Origin: Pararge aegeria | Taxonomy: Eukaryota > Arthropoda > Insecta > Lepidoptera > Nymphalidae | Assembly (NCBI RefSeq): GCF_905163445.1 | Contig: NC_053200.1 | Span: 8,928,001-8,992,000 of the forward strand | DNA length: 64,000 bases | Direction: 5' to 3' | Shown: one piece after another, positions 1 through 11,885 of the stretch | How positions within the stretch are numbered: the first letter of the stretch is position 1 | Layout: each line of letters opens with the position of its first letter | Program-made: the position numbers and the translations under genes | The notes under the pieces: generated by a model | What the model was told of the DNA's origin: nothing | Databases searched by the model: none | Seen by the model: only the letters and a program-made list of their open reading frames with translations

Positions 1-168
1 TAAAATTGAATAAAATCTCCATAACGAGTTATAAATACTTGAGGGTTGGCTTTTTATAACTCTTACAATGCCTTAATTAAGTTTTTTATAGCTCGTACTA
101 GAGATTTTCTTCACTTTATGTCATCTGCATACCCTGTGCATACCCTCTGTGACGCCACTGCTAATTTG
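1..168. mobile_element. Partial foldback (MITE-like) repeat, cut by the window edge
   Basis: The stretch from about 108 to 168 (a block reading gattttcttcactttatg, then gcataccctgtgcat, then cgccactgct) closely matches the right arm of the foldback element at 8668-8878. Only this arm and part of the middle are inside the window. It is non-coding. Its class is inferred from the terminal inverted repeat of the 8.7 kb copy. Confidence 0.55.
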
Positions 169-559
169 CTAATTTTGACTAACTAACTGCTAAGTCCTGC
201 TCAAGTAAGAAAGGGTATTTTCTTAAACCCGTAAGAATAGCAGGAAGTATCCCATGTCTATTACAGGATGCTTTGTGCAATTTCGTTGCTTAGATACCAA
301 TACCGGGTAACCGTAAGTCAAACCGGCACAGTTTTTGGGAGACTCAGTACTCAATTTTAATACTAACGTCGCATTTTAAACCTGTCTGGTTATATATCGT
401 CTTATTATCTATTTTATTTTTGCATTAGGTACATATATGATAAGAGAGTGTTTTTATATGTCCTGAAAACTTTGCTTATTTCACTTGCGTATTGCTATCT
501 AGTATATAGCACTATCTATCATTTGAGTTGTGGACATTCAAATGCATGTTGGCCATTAG

Positions 560-785
560 TTGCACTCACAAAGTATCCAATATGCAAGTTCTGCGTGTCC
601 AACTTTTGCACACCATCAAGATCGGGAAAGTTGCATATCTGGGGCACGTACTAAGGCACGAGAGATATGAGCTCCTGCAACTGTTTATGTTTGAAAAAGT
701 TGACGGAAGGAGATGCGTTGGTCGCGTAAAAAAGTACTGGCTTCGTAACATCCTCGCGAAATTAAACAGGAATGTACTAAGCTGA
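560..785 (+). pseudogene. Non-LTR retrotransposon remnant: C-terminal end of reverse transcriptase ORF
   Basis: An open frame contains KVAYLGHVLRHERYELLQL followed by a GRRCVGRVKKYWLRNI segment. This pattern (K-x-x-YLGH-x-x-R...KYELL...GRRGVGRKK-x-SWLRNI) is well known at the C-terminus of insect endonuclease/reverse-transcriptase ORFs. The reverse-transcriptase core is absent, so this is a 5'-truncated dead copy. It stops at 783-785. Confidence 0.7.
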
Positions 786-790
786 CTGCC

Positions 791-3265
791 ACCTTCGCTA
801 GTCGGAGAGGTAGAGAGGTAGGTATTGCTAGAAAAGCGATGTGCTTACTTATTCTACATTGATTAGTTGAACAGACGTTACTAAGACACGCATACATTTT
901 CACATATGTAGTGTAAGTATGAATTAAAGATTAGGTCTAGAAAATATTCATTTCAAGAAAATTCTGATACTATCGATATTATAACAAAGCTTAAGATTGC
1001 AACCAAATATTATTCATATACAGCGCCTCTCCAGTATTATCTTCAAGTCAACAGGTAAGGTAAATATTCGTGGAGCGCATTACCAAACTGTTACGAAACG
1101 CCTTACTGTGTCAGTATGCTGAACTGGATAACTTATCTTAAACATCACGGTGCTGATGAGATAGCGAAAGCGGATGTGTGATCTTATAATATGTATACTT
1201 ATAATGGATTTTCTATTTCCGCTTGTTTAAAAAAGCTTTCCAAATTAATTTTCTAATATTTGTCAATTAAGTGCCTAGTGCCAAAATAAGTTTGGCGAAA
1301 TTGAATTTTTCTATCAGTGCAGTCTCTACATCTTCAATATTTACTACTGAATTTTTATAAAAAATATCACATTATGTTTCAGTGCAGTGAGGTTTGCCAA
1401 AAAGTGTTTGGGCAAAATACGTTTTGTACAAATAATATGCAAATAGGAATGTTATTCATTTATAATTTTTATTAGTATCTTCATCGTGCTATCAATTTAG
1501 TTAAACTTACTGCTCAAATGAGTTTGGCAAAGTTCTATTTTTACATAATTTACGAGGGCATGATGGTTTATAATAACATGTTATATATTTATAATATTTT
1601 CTGTCTAATAAGAAATAGGTTAGTTATAGGTTAAAGAGTTTAGCCAAAAGTATTTTTTTAACAAATTTACAATCTATAGATAGTAATGTGGTTTAGATAG
1701 CTTTAGTATTTAATAATTTCTTAAGTACCTACCGCCTAAATTAGTTTGGACAAATAACATTTTCCACGTATCAATCAATAAGATAGACACAGCGTCATTT
1801 TCAGATAGATAAGAATTCGTATTTATTGATTTGTATCATACTTATTCAATTGGAAATATTTTTAAAAATATAAAATATGAATTATATAGAGTAGGTACTA
1901 ATTTAATAAATTATGTAAGAATAGCTTAACTTAAAAACTTTATTTGCTGGAATAAATTCTTTGATATTATTACCTTTTAATGACGTCCACGTTCAGTTTA
2001 GCTCATAAACACATAACAAACACAAATTTTAATAAGACCAAAATCTTTGGTCTCTAAATCTGGTCAACTCATTTACGGACAAAGTCAAAAATTCCCGGTT
2101 GTCAAAGGGCCCCGTGCTTATGGCGGTAAAGGAAACGGCCGTATAGGAAAGGTGCCTTAACACGACTGGACTTTGTTGCTCCCATACACCATGAGGATAG
2201 ATTACTCCATACAAGTGAATTCCAGATGATAGATGCTAGATTTTCCGAATCAAGGACCAAAAATAGGACCAAAAATTTGTTAGGTACCTACTTCAAAATT
2301 AAATACCCAATAAAATATTTTTGTTCAAAATTTTAACTGCTATACAGTTAAATCAAGATTCCTTTTTTTTTACCATTTAGTGTCATCAACGAAGCTACTA
2401 AATGTAGTTTCCATCGGTTTTCTCACCGTATGGGAAAGAGCGATATCAAAAGAGACCTACCATGCTGCTTCAATGTAGATTAGCGGACAAAGCTTATGAT
2501 GGGCCATTAGTAGTTTTACTTCGTACATAGTCTGACATACTAGTTAATTATTTTTTATATTTATTATTATTGTTTTATGTGTATAATCTGGATAAGTATT
2601 CGTAAGTATGAATGTAATAATAATAACCAAATCGGTTTCTCTTGATTTTCCTAATCCTAAGGTTGCAGAGAAGAGATCGCTACTAAACGATAAGGCTGAC
2701 TTTTGTATCCCGCTTTTTAAGTTTCCTCTTGTTGTGTCTATTGTTTTTGTTCGTTTTGTGGTGTTAAAATAAAGTTTATAAATAAATAAAACATACTTTT
2801 TAAATTCCAACGTGAACCTACACCAAATAGGTATTTCAAGGTTGAATTCATAGAAATTTATTTATTACCGAGCTTAAAAATAAATAAGGTTAACCATTAA
2901 GTGCTCTGGATTCTGGAACGCAACAGAAAATGCCTTCATACTTCGTGAAATTTACATATTGTCACCATAAATCAGCGGTTGATTCAATCATAGTGGAGCC
3001 ATGAATTCTTAAGTGGCATTAAGGAAATTCAGCTTGATGTAAATTTCTACGACGGTTGTTTTTAAAATCGTCGGTTGCAAATTCTCTAGTTTAATGGTAA
3101 AGATCCCTTTTAAAGAAAATAGGCGTGTTATGTCTTTACGATATTACAGTGTTCATAATAGAATAAAAACATAAAAAGAAATCACCGTATGAAGTTTCCA
3201 TTTAATTATTTTGTACATAAAATGCGTTATTATGGCTTATAAATAATGATAATTAATAAATAAAC
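791..3265. other. AT-rich intergenic stretch without a supported gene
   Basis: Only short open frames occur, with no recognisable domain, no plausible splice chain and no clear repeat. The block at about 2030-2220 is richer in GC than its flanks, but I cannot assign it. The motif gaccaaaa recurs at 2036, 2255 and 2267. Confidence 0.5.
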
Positions 3266-3271
3266 TAAGAC

Positions 3272-3509
3272 AATAAACACATCGCCATCTAGCCCTAAAG
3301 TAAGCGTAGCTTGTGTTATGGGTAATAAGATGACAGATAAATATTTTTATGAATAATATACATAAATACTGATAAAATACAGATTAACACTCAGACACTG
3401 AAAAACATTCATGTTCATCACACAAACATTTTCCAGTTGTAGGAATCGAGCCCAGGGCCTTAGAGTCAGAAGGCAGGGCTGCCCACTGCGCTAATCGGAT
3501 GTCAATTAT
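3272..3509 (-). repeat. tRNA-derived SINE, family B (reverse copy)
   Basis: Read on the minus strand, the copy starts with a tRNA-like head (cagtgggcagccctgccttc) and an internal box-B-like motif. The body includes aaacattcatgttcatcacaca. It ends with acacaagctacgcttacttt and gggctagatggcgatgtg. Related copies lie at 15349, 38848, 54584, 60580 and 61637. Confidence 0.7.
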
Positions 3510-4007
3510 GCGAGAATTTGCGTTGATAATATAATCCACGACGCTTATGAGAAATTGCTAGCAAATAGCCAGCCAATATATCGTGCAAATCATAAAAGTA
3601 CCTATCATGAAAATTAATCATTCAGGACCGTAAAAATCGCATTCGTCATTCAATTGTTCACCAAACGATAACTGTCGATTGCAATCAAATGTCATTGATG
3701 CGAAATATTGTTCATAAGTAGTTTTACTTTTACAAAGAGTTTTTAAATTGTTTTTTATTAGTGAGCACTAACCTGAGGTTAACCTATTTTATCTGCTTTA
3801 AAAAAAAATGTTACAGTGCAACCTCGATATAACAAATCGGAAGGGAGAAGTAGACTAGTAAATATTCGTTATATAAAGATTCGGTAATTTCAAGGTTTGT
3901 TAAACCAAGGTTAGGTCTAATTTTTTTTTTTTTGAGTCGCTTAGCAGCAAGCAAATAGATATAACTCGCATCCTGGAAATAGATTGCACTATTTTAAGCC
4001 TTTTTAA

Positions 4008-4262
4008 AATCAAAGTCAAAGTCAAATATTTCTTTATTCAAATATGCACATACATGGCGCTTTTGATGCGTACATTACATGTAAAATATAACATAGAAGT
4101 GAGTTGATGGCGATAACTAAATTCATCAACTTAAAACTAAAGCTACAAGGGTTCCAAACGCGCCCTAGTCTAAGAAGAACCCCGCAACAAACATAGCCGG
4201 TTGTTTTTTTTTTCCGCACAAAAGCTAGTTTGTCATAAAGAGGTAAAAAAACAAGTTTCATT
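4008..4262 (-). repeat. SINE family D (reverse copy)
   Basis: The element begins with a tandem of tcaaagtcaaa and ttctttattcaaatatgca. It contains gatggcgataact and ttaaaactaaagcta, and ends near acatagccggttg. Read on the minus strand, its tail is gaataaagaaatatttgac followed by (tttgac)n. It matches copies at 6430-6560 and 34686-34905. The open frame inside it is not a gene. Confidence 0.65.
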
Positions 4263-4734
4263 CACCTCCACATTTTTTTTAATAGTTGACCAGCTTTTGG
4301 GTCAACAAAATTTATGAATTATTGGTATTTGACCATATATATAATATATAATAATTTTCGACTATGTAAGTCAAAAATTTGTTATAAAGAGGTTGTTCGC
4401 AATTGAATTTCTAATGCAAAAGTATATTTTACTTTAAATTTTATGGCGAATTCAAGGAAATTACAAAGAGTGTTGAGGTACGTTATGTTATGGTTGCCCT
4501 GGGATTTTCATATACAACACCATCAACCCAGTACCGATCCTATACAGGGAACGGATGTTCTCTCGTAATTATTAGAAGGGCTAAAGGCGTTGACCACCAC
4601 GCAGGCTAAGTGCAAATGGTAGACTTCGAACACACATTTGGACATAACAAACAATTTAATTTTATTTCTCTGTCGTTTTTTCACAATATTAATTGACGAA
4701 TCAAGCACATAGCATAGCATGATAAGTGGAAAAC

Positions 4735-4850
4735 AATCTGCCTGTAATTACACCGGCAACTAAGCCCGAAACCGCATTGCAACAATGCTGCTGTACGACA
4801 GAAAGAAGCATGGTAGTGGGTACTTCCCCTGACGACCTATGATATAAAAA
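4735..4850 (-). repeat. Repeat family C fragment (reverse copy)
   Basis: It contains acaccggcaac, cattgcaacaatgctgct and tacttcccc, which are the reverse complement of the shared block in the copies at 63150, 33450 and 19798. It is non-coding. Confidence 0.55.
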
Positions 4851-4899
4851 TCTCTTCTACTACTAAAACTACAACTAGTATAGATAAGCCTTGTCAATG

Positions 4900-5042
4900 A
4901 CGGCAACACTAACAGAAATTTTCCTAACGCTCTATTACATAGATCTATTTCTTTGAACTAGTCCACTTTAACGATTTCCTTTTAAAAACACCATTAATTT
5001 TAAACTCATTTGGGGCACGAAATTCCAGAATCGCGTTGCCGT
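4900..5042. repeat. Short element with inverted ends; 133 bp of it is perfectly repeated at 6720
   Basis: The unit runs from acggcaacac to gcgttgccgt, so the termini are inverted repeats matching at 9 of 10 positions. Positions 4901-5033 are identical, base for base by eye, to 6720-6852. The minus strand has an open frame of about 40 codons across the unit that I cannot assign. The size and inverted ends suggest a MITE-like element. No target duplication is evident. Confidence 0.6.
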
Positions 5043-5778
5043 GCCATACTTTCACCAACACTCTAGGTGGTCTAATACAATTTTATTACTTCGGCATAGA
5101 TGTTTGGAACACTTTTTATCGTTCATTGATGTTCCATTTCACTTTATTCCATTATAGGGCATTAAATAAATAGCAGAGCAGCGGTATGTCATTGACTCTG
5201 CATCAGATTCGTAACTTCATTGTGTGACGTCAAACTTGATTGTTGCTATCTAAGAACAATGATTCATTCATTGTTCCTAGGTTGCTATTGAAAGCAACGT
5301 CAAAAGTGACATTAATTAACGAATTCCCTTTGTAGTTACGATTTCCTTACGTAAGTAAGTATCTCTAGTTTAGTATAATTAAACTCCGTCATTAAGTTGA
5401 GCATATACATTTATATGGTATCTTAAAACTCTTTTGATCAGAATAATTATTGTGTTATGTACTTACCTACTAAAGTGTAAACTGAAAGAATATTTTTTAG
5501 CGCATTTATTTGGCTGAGTCTTTCGTATCTAGTATAGTTTAAATTCATTTATTTTGGTACTTACTATTAAAGATTAAAATTTACACGCTTACTTAGTTCC
5601 TATCGCATACAATGTAGCAGTATGTTTTCCCACAGCTGTTTTTCTATTCTTCTTATTAAACACCAAAGGTAATCGTTGCAGATAGGCACCGAGGACAAAC
5701 CTCCGCGATTTTTCCGGTGCTTTTATACTAACCATTTTGAAAAAAAAAAGCCATTTTTTAGTAGTAAAAATGTATGTA

Positions 5779-5905
5779 ACCGAGCTTGTCCTGGGAAGTA
5801 CGGCCGCCATTATTATTTCCGCCGCCAAGCTATGTTCCGGCCTGAAGGGTACGGTTTCCGGTGTAATTAAAGGCACATGAGGCTTAAAACCTACACCTTA
5901 GGCCT
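5779..5905 (+). repeat. Repeat family C fragment
   Basis: Contains gagcttgtcctgggaagta, ttatttccgccgccaagc, tgttccggcctgaagggta, ccggtgtaattaaaggcac and atgaggctta, in the same order as the copies at 33450 and 63150. Confidence 0.6.
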
Positions 5906-6429
5906 CCCTTAGGTTCTCATTATGACGTGTGACTCTAATGACCTAACCAAAGATCCCAATAACTTTTAAGATTAGCGATTATATATCGACCGAGATGATG
6001 ACTCTTCCTTATATCAACTTACAGTAATGATAAAATGACAATCAACTTTGTGCAGCGATACAATCGTTTCTTGTAATTATTTTTTATTCTCTATGATTGA
6101 TTATTAACGATTGTTCATTTAAATCAATTATATATTGCCCCATTCATCACATTATGCGCGACTCATGAGTCAGTGCATGTAAATGCATATATTATCAAAG
6201 TGAAAGTCCCCTTTTAAGTAACTCATATATTGTTTTTATAATTAAGATTCAAGAACGCACTTGTGCGTTTCAAATGAAAAAAATATTATCTAAATGACTT
6301 TCGTTGAAGTAACATCTCTAAAAAAAATTTTAAAAAGCAGCCTAACCTTTAAGGCTTTTTTAAAAAAGGAGACGATTTAATCAAAAGTAAGGTTCTCAAA
6401 AAGCTAAGTAAGTTCAATTGAGTAGCTGT

Positions 6430-6560
6430 AAATCTTACTTAAAGTCAAATTCAAGTCAAAGTCAGACAACTTTTTATTCAAATAGCCACATACTGATGGC
6501 GATAACTACATTCGTAAACTTAAAACTAAAGCTATACTTCATTCAACTTCTTAGATAACA
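6430..6560 (-). repeat. SINE family D fragment (reverse copy)
   Basis: tcaagtcaaagtcagac, tttttattcaaatagccac, gatggcgataactaca and cttaaaactaaagctata match the family D copy at 4008 in the same orientation. Confidence 0.6.
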
Positions 6561-6719
6561 TCGATTATCATAATCTGAAATAAATCTTATCATTATCAAT
6601 ATGCCAATATGAAAACGGGAACCAATGCCACTTCAGCGAGCCAGCCCCATTAGCTACGTCGGTTACTTTACCTAGGAAAAAGACGTAAGTCTGGGTCATA
6701 ACAGAAGAGTTCATTCAAT

Positions 6720-6852
6720 CGGCAACACTAACAGAAATTTTCCTAACGCTCTATTACATAGATCTATTTCTTTGAACTAGTCCACTTTAACGATTTCCTT
6801 TTAAAAACACCATTAATTTTAAACTCATTTGGGGCACGAAATTCCAGAATCG
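6720..6852. repeat. Second perfect copy of the 133 bp unit at 4901
   Basis: Identical to 4901-5033. The right terminal inverted repeat seen in the first copy is missing, because the sequence switches at 6853 to a retrotransposon tail. Confidence 0.75.
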
Positions 6853-7170
6853 AATTCTAATCATAATATTGACATTTTTAACAAAAGGATAAATATTTTT
6901 AAAAATCAAATTATTAAGCACTATTCCACATAATCTTTAGGGAAATAATATATATATTATTATTTAAGTGTTTCTTTTTTGTTTCAACTTTAATTTTATC
7001 TTTACTTTCTGTTTAATTTAATTCCAAGTTGTGTACACATACTTTGGGTTGTAGCTTAGAACAAAACTTGTTATTACTTATATTTAGATCTACTTTTAGT
7101 TATTACCTGTTTTGTGTACCTAATAACAATAAACAATAAACAATAAACAATAAACAATAAACAATCATTT
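6853..7170 (+). mobile_element. 5'-truncated non-LTR retrotransposon tail with (aacaataa)-type 3' repeat
   Basis: The sequence is highly similar to 26937-27185, including gacatttttaacaaaaggat, tattaagcactattccaca, gtacacatac followed by ttgggttgtagcttagaac, and tattacttatatttagatct. The 26.6 kb copy also carries the reverse-transcriptase C-terminus, which identifies this as a 3' tail. It ends in a run of aacaataa units at about 7125-7166, the kind of simple-repeat tail left by target-primed reverse transcription. Confidence 0.65.
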
Positions 7171-7240
7171 ATTTGACATTCGCACACACAGGCACACGCA
7201 CACACAGACACACGCACACACACACACACACGTTCATTCA
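7125..7240. repeat. Microsatellite: (aacaataa)n followed by CA-rich tract
   Basis: A seven-base aataaac periodicity is followed by cacacacag/cacgcacacaca repeats up to about 7232. The open frame read across the complement is a simple-sequence artefact. Confidence 0.8.
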
Positions 7241-7245
7241 CATAC

Positions 7246-8605
7246 ACATACACTAAGTCCAGTGGAAAATGCTCCACTAGATTTAGTGTTTTATTACTCG
7301 CATTTGGGCAGTGGTACATGCAGTTTATACTAATGCAGTACTATTACTAATATTTTAAGTGCCATTGGAACTGTTCCAAGTAAAAAGTTTTTGATTATTT
7401 ATTTAATTTATAAAAAAAATTACCTTCGCACTATTTGAAGAAAGCTTTAATGAAACAAACAGTACTTGCAAATAGGTCTGAATATCGAGACCTCCATATG
7501 GGGTCAAAGGTAAGTGCCCTAACAGATGCCCGCTAATCGTGATAATAGAGCCTAACTTGCCCAGGCTACTAATTCGGAGTTTGTTTGAACATACAGTTAC
7601 AAGCTATCATCGACTGTGTCGTGGTATTTGTAAATAGTGTAATTATTTGTAGAAAGTGTAAGGCGAGATGTACGTAGATTCGCCGGGATAGCCTAGGGTG
7701 GTGTCACCTGAAGCATTGACATCGTCATTATACTAAACCTATAAAAATGATTAATTAGATGTTCCCCGCGGCTTCTTTACGTAAAATTTAATTGGCCTTG
7801 CGAATACCTTACTCATTGACCCCTCCCATACGTCCCGTAGAAACTACCAAAGTACATTTTATAAAGGACGAGATATCGATATACTATCTACTCTATGATT
7901 GTCTTGAAACAGTTTTTTTATAAGTATTACCTAATACTGTATGCCTGAAAATGACGTTTGAAAATCACATCTCAGTTTTATTTTTGCATCAATTTGCGAT
8001 ACTCTTGCTTATTTATAAGAGAAAACTAGTTCATAATAATTAATTGTTTATAAAGTATTATTGGATTCAATCTGACATCTGAAGATTTTGGATAGGATTG
8101 ATTAAGACCATAGCACAAAATCAGCACAAAATCACTGCCTACTCTAAAATTATTATGAAACAGTATAGACGGAAGATTCGTCCATATGATGCTGCCTTCC
8201 TGTTTTATCAAAAAACGCTGTGCACTCCACTGCAGGCGGTGCTTAAAGCTGTGCTTACTGTATAAGACGGTAACCGGCGTAATAGTTTTTCATACTATTG
8301 CCAATAATACACCAATAATCACGATTTTCATTACTACAGCTGTGACGTAAGCTCCTAGTAACCACATATCAGACGCAAGTGCGTGAAGCGAGTGACACGT
8401 TCTATCCGCGGTTTAGGTGAAATGAAACCGCAAGTGAGTCTGAATTCGCGCAGCAATTTTGTCATGAGTGTATTGGATTGCAAAGGGCCACTTTCTAGCT
8501 GGGTGGCTCAAGCTGCTTTGCTAATTAGTAATGATTCCGAGTTATTTCTCATGCGGTTCAGTGGTTAGAACTTAAGTAAGAGGTGTTACGTCCAACGCTA
8601 CTTTT
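7246..8605. other. Intergenic stretch without a supported gene
   Basis: No domain, splice chain or clear repeat was found. A 61-codon open frame (8383-8568, +) is slightly GC-richer than its surroundings, but I recognise nothing in it. Confidence 0.45.
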
Positions 8606-8610
8606 TAGGG

Positions 8611-8665
8611 TTCCTCGATAACAAAAAGAACACCCGGCCAAGTTTGTTGTGGGCTTTAATAGCTA
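8611..8665 (+). repeat. SINE family D 5' fragment
   Basis: gataacaaaaagaacacccgg followed by an aagttt-g-tgtgggct block matches the head of the family D copy at 34686. Confidence 0.5.
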
Positions 8666-8667
8666 AG

Positions 8668-8878
8668 CAGCAGTAGCGTGCATAGAGAGCATGCACAGGG
8701 TATGCAGATTATATAAAATGAAAAAAATCTCCAGTAAGAGTAATAAAAATCTAAAGGATATTCTTTGTAAAAGTTATAAAAAATCCTGCATTTAAGCATT
8801 TATTAGTCGTACTGGAGATTTTCTTCATTTTATATCATCTGCATGCCCTGTGCATGCATCTCTGCACGCCACTGCTAG
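8668..8878. mobile_element. Foldback MITE-like element with long imperfect terminal inverted repeats
   Basis: The left arm runs agcagtagcgtgcatagag, gcatgcacagggtatgcaga, then ataaaatgaaaaaaatctcc. It is mirrored at the right arm by ggagattttcttcattttat, tctgcatgccctgtgcatgc, then gcacgccactgct. The arms are about 65 bp with a middle of about 80 bp and no coding sequence. The terminus gcagtggcgtgca recurs at 20017 and, inverted, at 21632, and the right arm recurs at 108-168. Confidence 0.75.
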
Positions 8879-8907
8879 GCAGTATAATGCCAGCTCGATA
8901 TCAAAGC

Positions 8908-8950
8908 TCACTCGAGTGACTTGCTCACTCGAGTGACTTGCTCACTCCGA
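8908..8950. repeat. Tandem repeat, 17 bp unit
   Basis: The unit ctcactcgagtgacttg occurs twice, followed by a partial third copy. Each unit holds the palindrome cactcgagtg. Confidence 0.8.
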
Positions 8951-9124
8951 AAACCAACTCACTTAACTAAGATTTGGTATTATCTTAGCGACCACCACGC
9001 AAATGCGAACTGATGTCAGTCTCGAATTCGAAGCTCAAACTACTAGATTGTGTGATATATCACCTTGTAATAAATAATTCGGTATAGTATTTAATTCACC
9101 TAATATTGAAATATTAGAAGGATT

Positions 9125-9345
9125 GGAGCGGTGATAGCGTAGTGGTTAGGACTTCTGCTTCATTTTCAGGTGGCCGGGTTATGTTTTCTGAGTTATGTGT
9201 GTTTAAAGAATCAAAATATCACTTGCTTCAACGGTGTAGGAAAACATCATGAAGAAACCTGCATGCCTGAGAGTTCTCCATAATTTTCAAGAGAGTCCAC
9301 CAATCCAATGGAATCTGGGGGGAGGCTTTGACCGTGGCCAGTTAC
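9125..9345 (+). repeat. tRNA-derived SINE, family A
   Basis: It starts with cggtgatagcgtagtggtta (box-A-like) and contains tatcacttgcttcaacggtg, ggaaaacatcatgaagaaac and ctgcatgcctgagagttctc. This is the most abundant repeat here, with about a dozen copies on both strands. Another tail-like block (ttagcccgctgctagcat) follows at 9402-9440. Confidence 0.75.
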
Positions 9346-10097
9346 CACCCTATCCATAGGGATAGGTATGGGCTTATTATACCGGTCACAAATCAAACAG
9401 TTTAGCCCGCTGCTAGCATCTGTCTAACACTGCATCAAGGGCTATATAAAAAAAATTAATTTTGAATTTATAGTTTTACCAGTCCATCTTTCTGCCCATT
9501 TATCCTCGGCCTGGCTTAGAATCTCTCGTGAAATAAACTTTATGTAGAGTATCGGGTGGCATTTCTACGGAACTCTACGCTAACTTGACACATGACATGC
9601 TCTTGACTGATCAATCTCTATAGTCTGCGTGCAACTTCTCTTAAGTAAATTTATTCCATACAAGCTTTAATCGCTTTTCTGCACAATGCACCCTGACCCA
9701 CTGCGTCGAATCGCCCGCCCACGTTATATATTCGTTTGTTTGACCTTCGCTAAGTCTATCTATCATATGCAAAAGAGAACCTCTCCTTTGTATATGCTAA
9801 AGTCAAATTGACAGGTATTAAAAATTAATATCATGCGAGGTGCTAGCTCGTATCACAAATTATTTACTTGGTAGAGGACGTAGTTAATAAGTACTGTTAA
9901 TTACTTGAGGTTTATAGCTTGCGGCTTAGAAGTGGCCATTGAAAACAATGTATAACTTAATTTGCATAGTTGCATTAAACTATGAACAACTCCGCTAAAT
10001 TAGCTTTACCTAACTTGTTATTCAAGTTTAATTTTAAAAGACCTGCCAAATCATCTCCTCTACTACTAACTAATTTAAGACGATAATATATAATTTA

Positions 10098-10172
10098 AAC
10101 GATTAAAATTTCACTTACTTTAACGGTGGTGGAAACATCGTGAAAAATCCAGCATGCATGAGAGTTCTGCAT
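10098..10172 (+). repeat. SINE family A fragment
   Basis: tttcacttactttaacggtg, gaaacatcgtgaaaaa and gcatgcatgagagttctgca match the middle of family A. Confidence 0.65.
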
Positions 10173-10837
10173 AAGGTTATCATTATATATTATATATATA
10201 ATGTTTAAATATTGATGTACCTTTAGTAATATTTAAATCATTGTCCTTTTCATCTATTATATTTCTTCTGTTGTATGTTATTTTTTATTGTATTTTAAGT
10301 GTTTTTTACAAGAGCGATAAAATAGTATATCATCTAATTTAATATAACATGAATGCACGATTGTTTTAAAGGCTAAAACAGTATTACGTCTGTTTAATTA
10401 GACGGTAGCATACCATGGTCCTCGAGTAAGATATTGTTTGGGTACATAGGACAAAAATAAATAGGTACATAGGACAAATGCAAAAGTCAACTTCTCCTGA
10501 AGATACTCCGATATAGTAGCGAAATGTGCCTAATGGACTATAAACATTTTCTAATAATAAGCATAATACAATATTACTAGTGAAATTTACATCCAATCAT
10601 AATATGGTTATTAAGCTTAAACAAGATCCTTATTAAGCGGATTGCCGTATAAAATATCTGATAGCAACAGCAAATGGGTGTTTCAGTAATACAGCATTAA
10701 TAACGGAACATGGGGCCTCCTTGAGGAAATTGCAAAGTACAACGCTAACGATATTGGATATGTCCGGTTTATAATAAGTACCCAAGATGTGCCTATTCCT
10801 ACCTCGATAAGTTATCTTAATATATGCTTAATTTGAT

Positions 10838-10863
10838 ATGTATATATATATATATATATATTA
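10838..10863. repeat. TA microsatellite
   Basis: An uninterrupted run of alternating T and A lies upstream of 10864. The following stretch to 11700 shows no supported gene. Confidence 0.8.
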
Positions 10864-11714
10864 TAGTCGTGGTTATATGGCAGGGGTGGTTGCAAAATAT
10901 TTCGTACTTGATTGGTTCAGCCACAAAATAATTTGCAGTAAGTACTCGTTACACTCACACGTAATTTTGGAAATTATGCGTAAATAAATAAATGTAAATT
11001 TAATGAAATTACGGAAAATTCTACTATTAGTATAAGTTATCTGAATCCTCTAAATCGCGATGTAAACTGCTGGTGTAAAACACGAGCCGAGTTTTTGAAG
11101 TGGCCCACGGGAAAAATACAAGTTGAATCAACGGTAAGAAGCTACGTCAAGCCAGTATTAATAAAATGGCTGATGAAATACTCATTGCTCCTCAGAATAA
11201 CAGAATAATGAAGAAAGCATCGCTCCATAATAATGTTGACAACCTGTCAATCAAGACGTGACAATTATTTCAATTATTATCGAAATAGCACGTGGATTGT
11301 AGCAATCAGGTTAGGGTTGTCTGCTACAGATAATAAAAATATTCATTTTATCATTGCAAAATCGTAGGATAACCAAGAATAATAATACAACGCTATATTA
11401 TAATATAATATACCTTGCCTATATATATATAATATATTATTACAAAAAAAATCGGCTGTGTTTTCAAATACAATCATAAATGTGGGAGTGATTGCGGTCA
11501 AATCTACAAAAAGGTTTTTGACATACCCAAAAGATAGTCACATAACTACATTAACCAAAGACTGAAAGTTCGTTTTATGCGCAGAAATTACTCCAATTTA
11601 CAAAGAAATTATTAAAATAAGTAAATTTGAATAGTCAACGAAATTTGAATTGCTCAACCTTTCGAAACACAAATGTTAGTATACACCTTTTTTTTTAATA
11701 ATTTTATTGATTCA

Positions 11715-11885
11715 CCTGTTGGTAAGTAGAAAACCGAAACCTAGATCACGACTTCGCAGGACATGCCAGGAACAAATCACGCAATGTGCACCGGCAACCA
11801 CACCCTCCATACCGAAACACAGCATTGCAACAATGCCGCTTTGCGGCAGAAATAATTATGGCGGTAGTACAACTACTAATCCATT
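11715..11885 (-). repeat. Repeat family C (reverse copy)
   Basis: gcaccggcaaccacaccctc, acagcattgcaacaatgccg and cggcagaaataattatggcg are the reverse complement of the family C core. The short open frame on the + strand is inside this repeat. Confidence 0.6.

Noticed and set aside
7074..7319. 81-codon minus-strand frame rich in V, C and R
   Set aside because: It is generated by the CA microsatellite and the aacaataa tail.
8908..8950. CRISPR-like direct repeats
   Set aside because: There are only two and a half head-to-tail copies with no spacers, in an animal genome; it is a simple tandem repeat.
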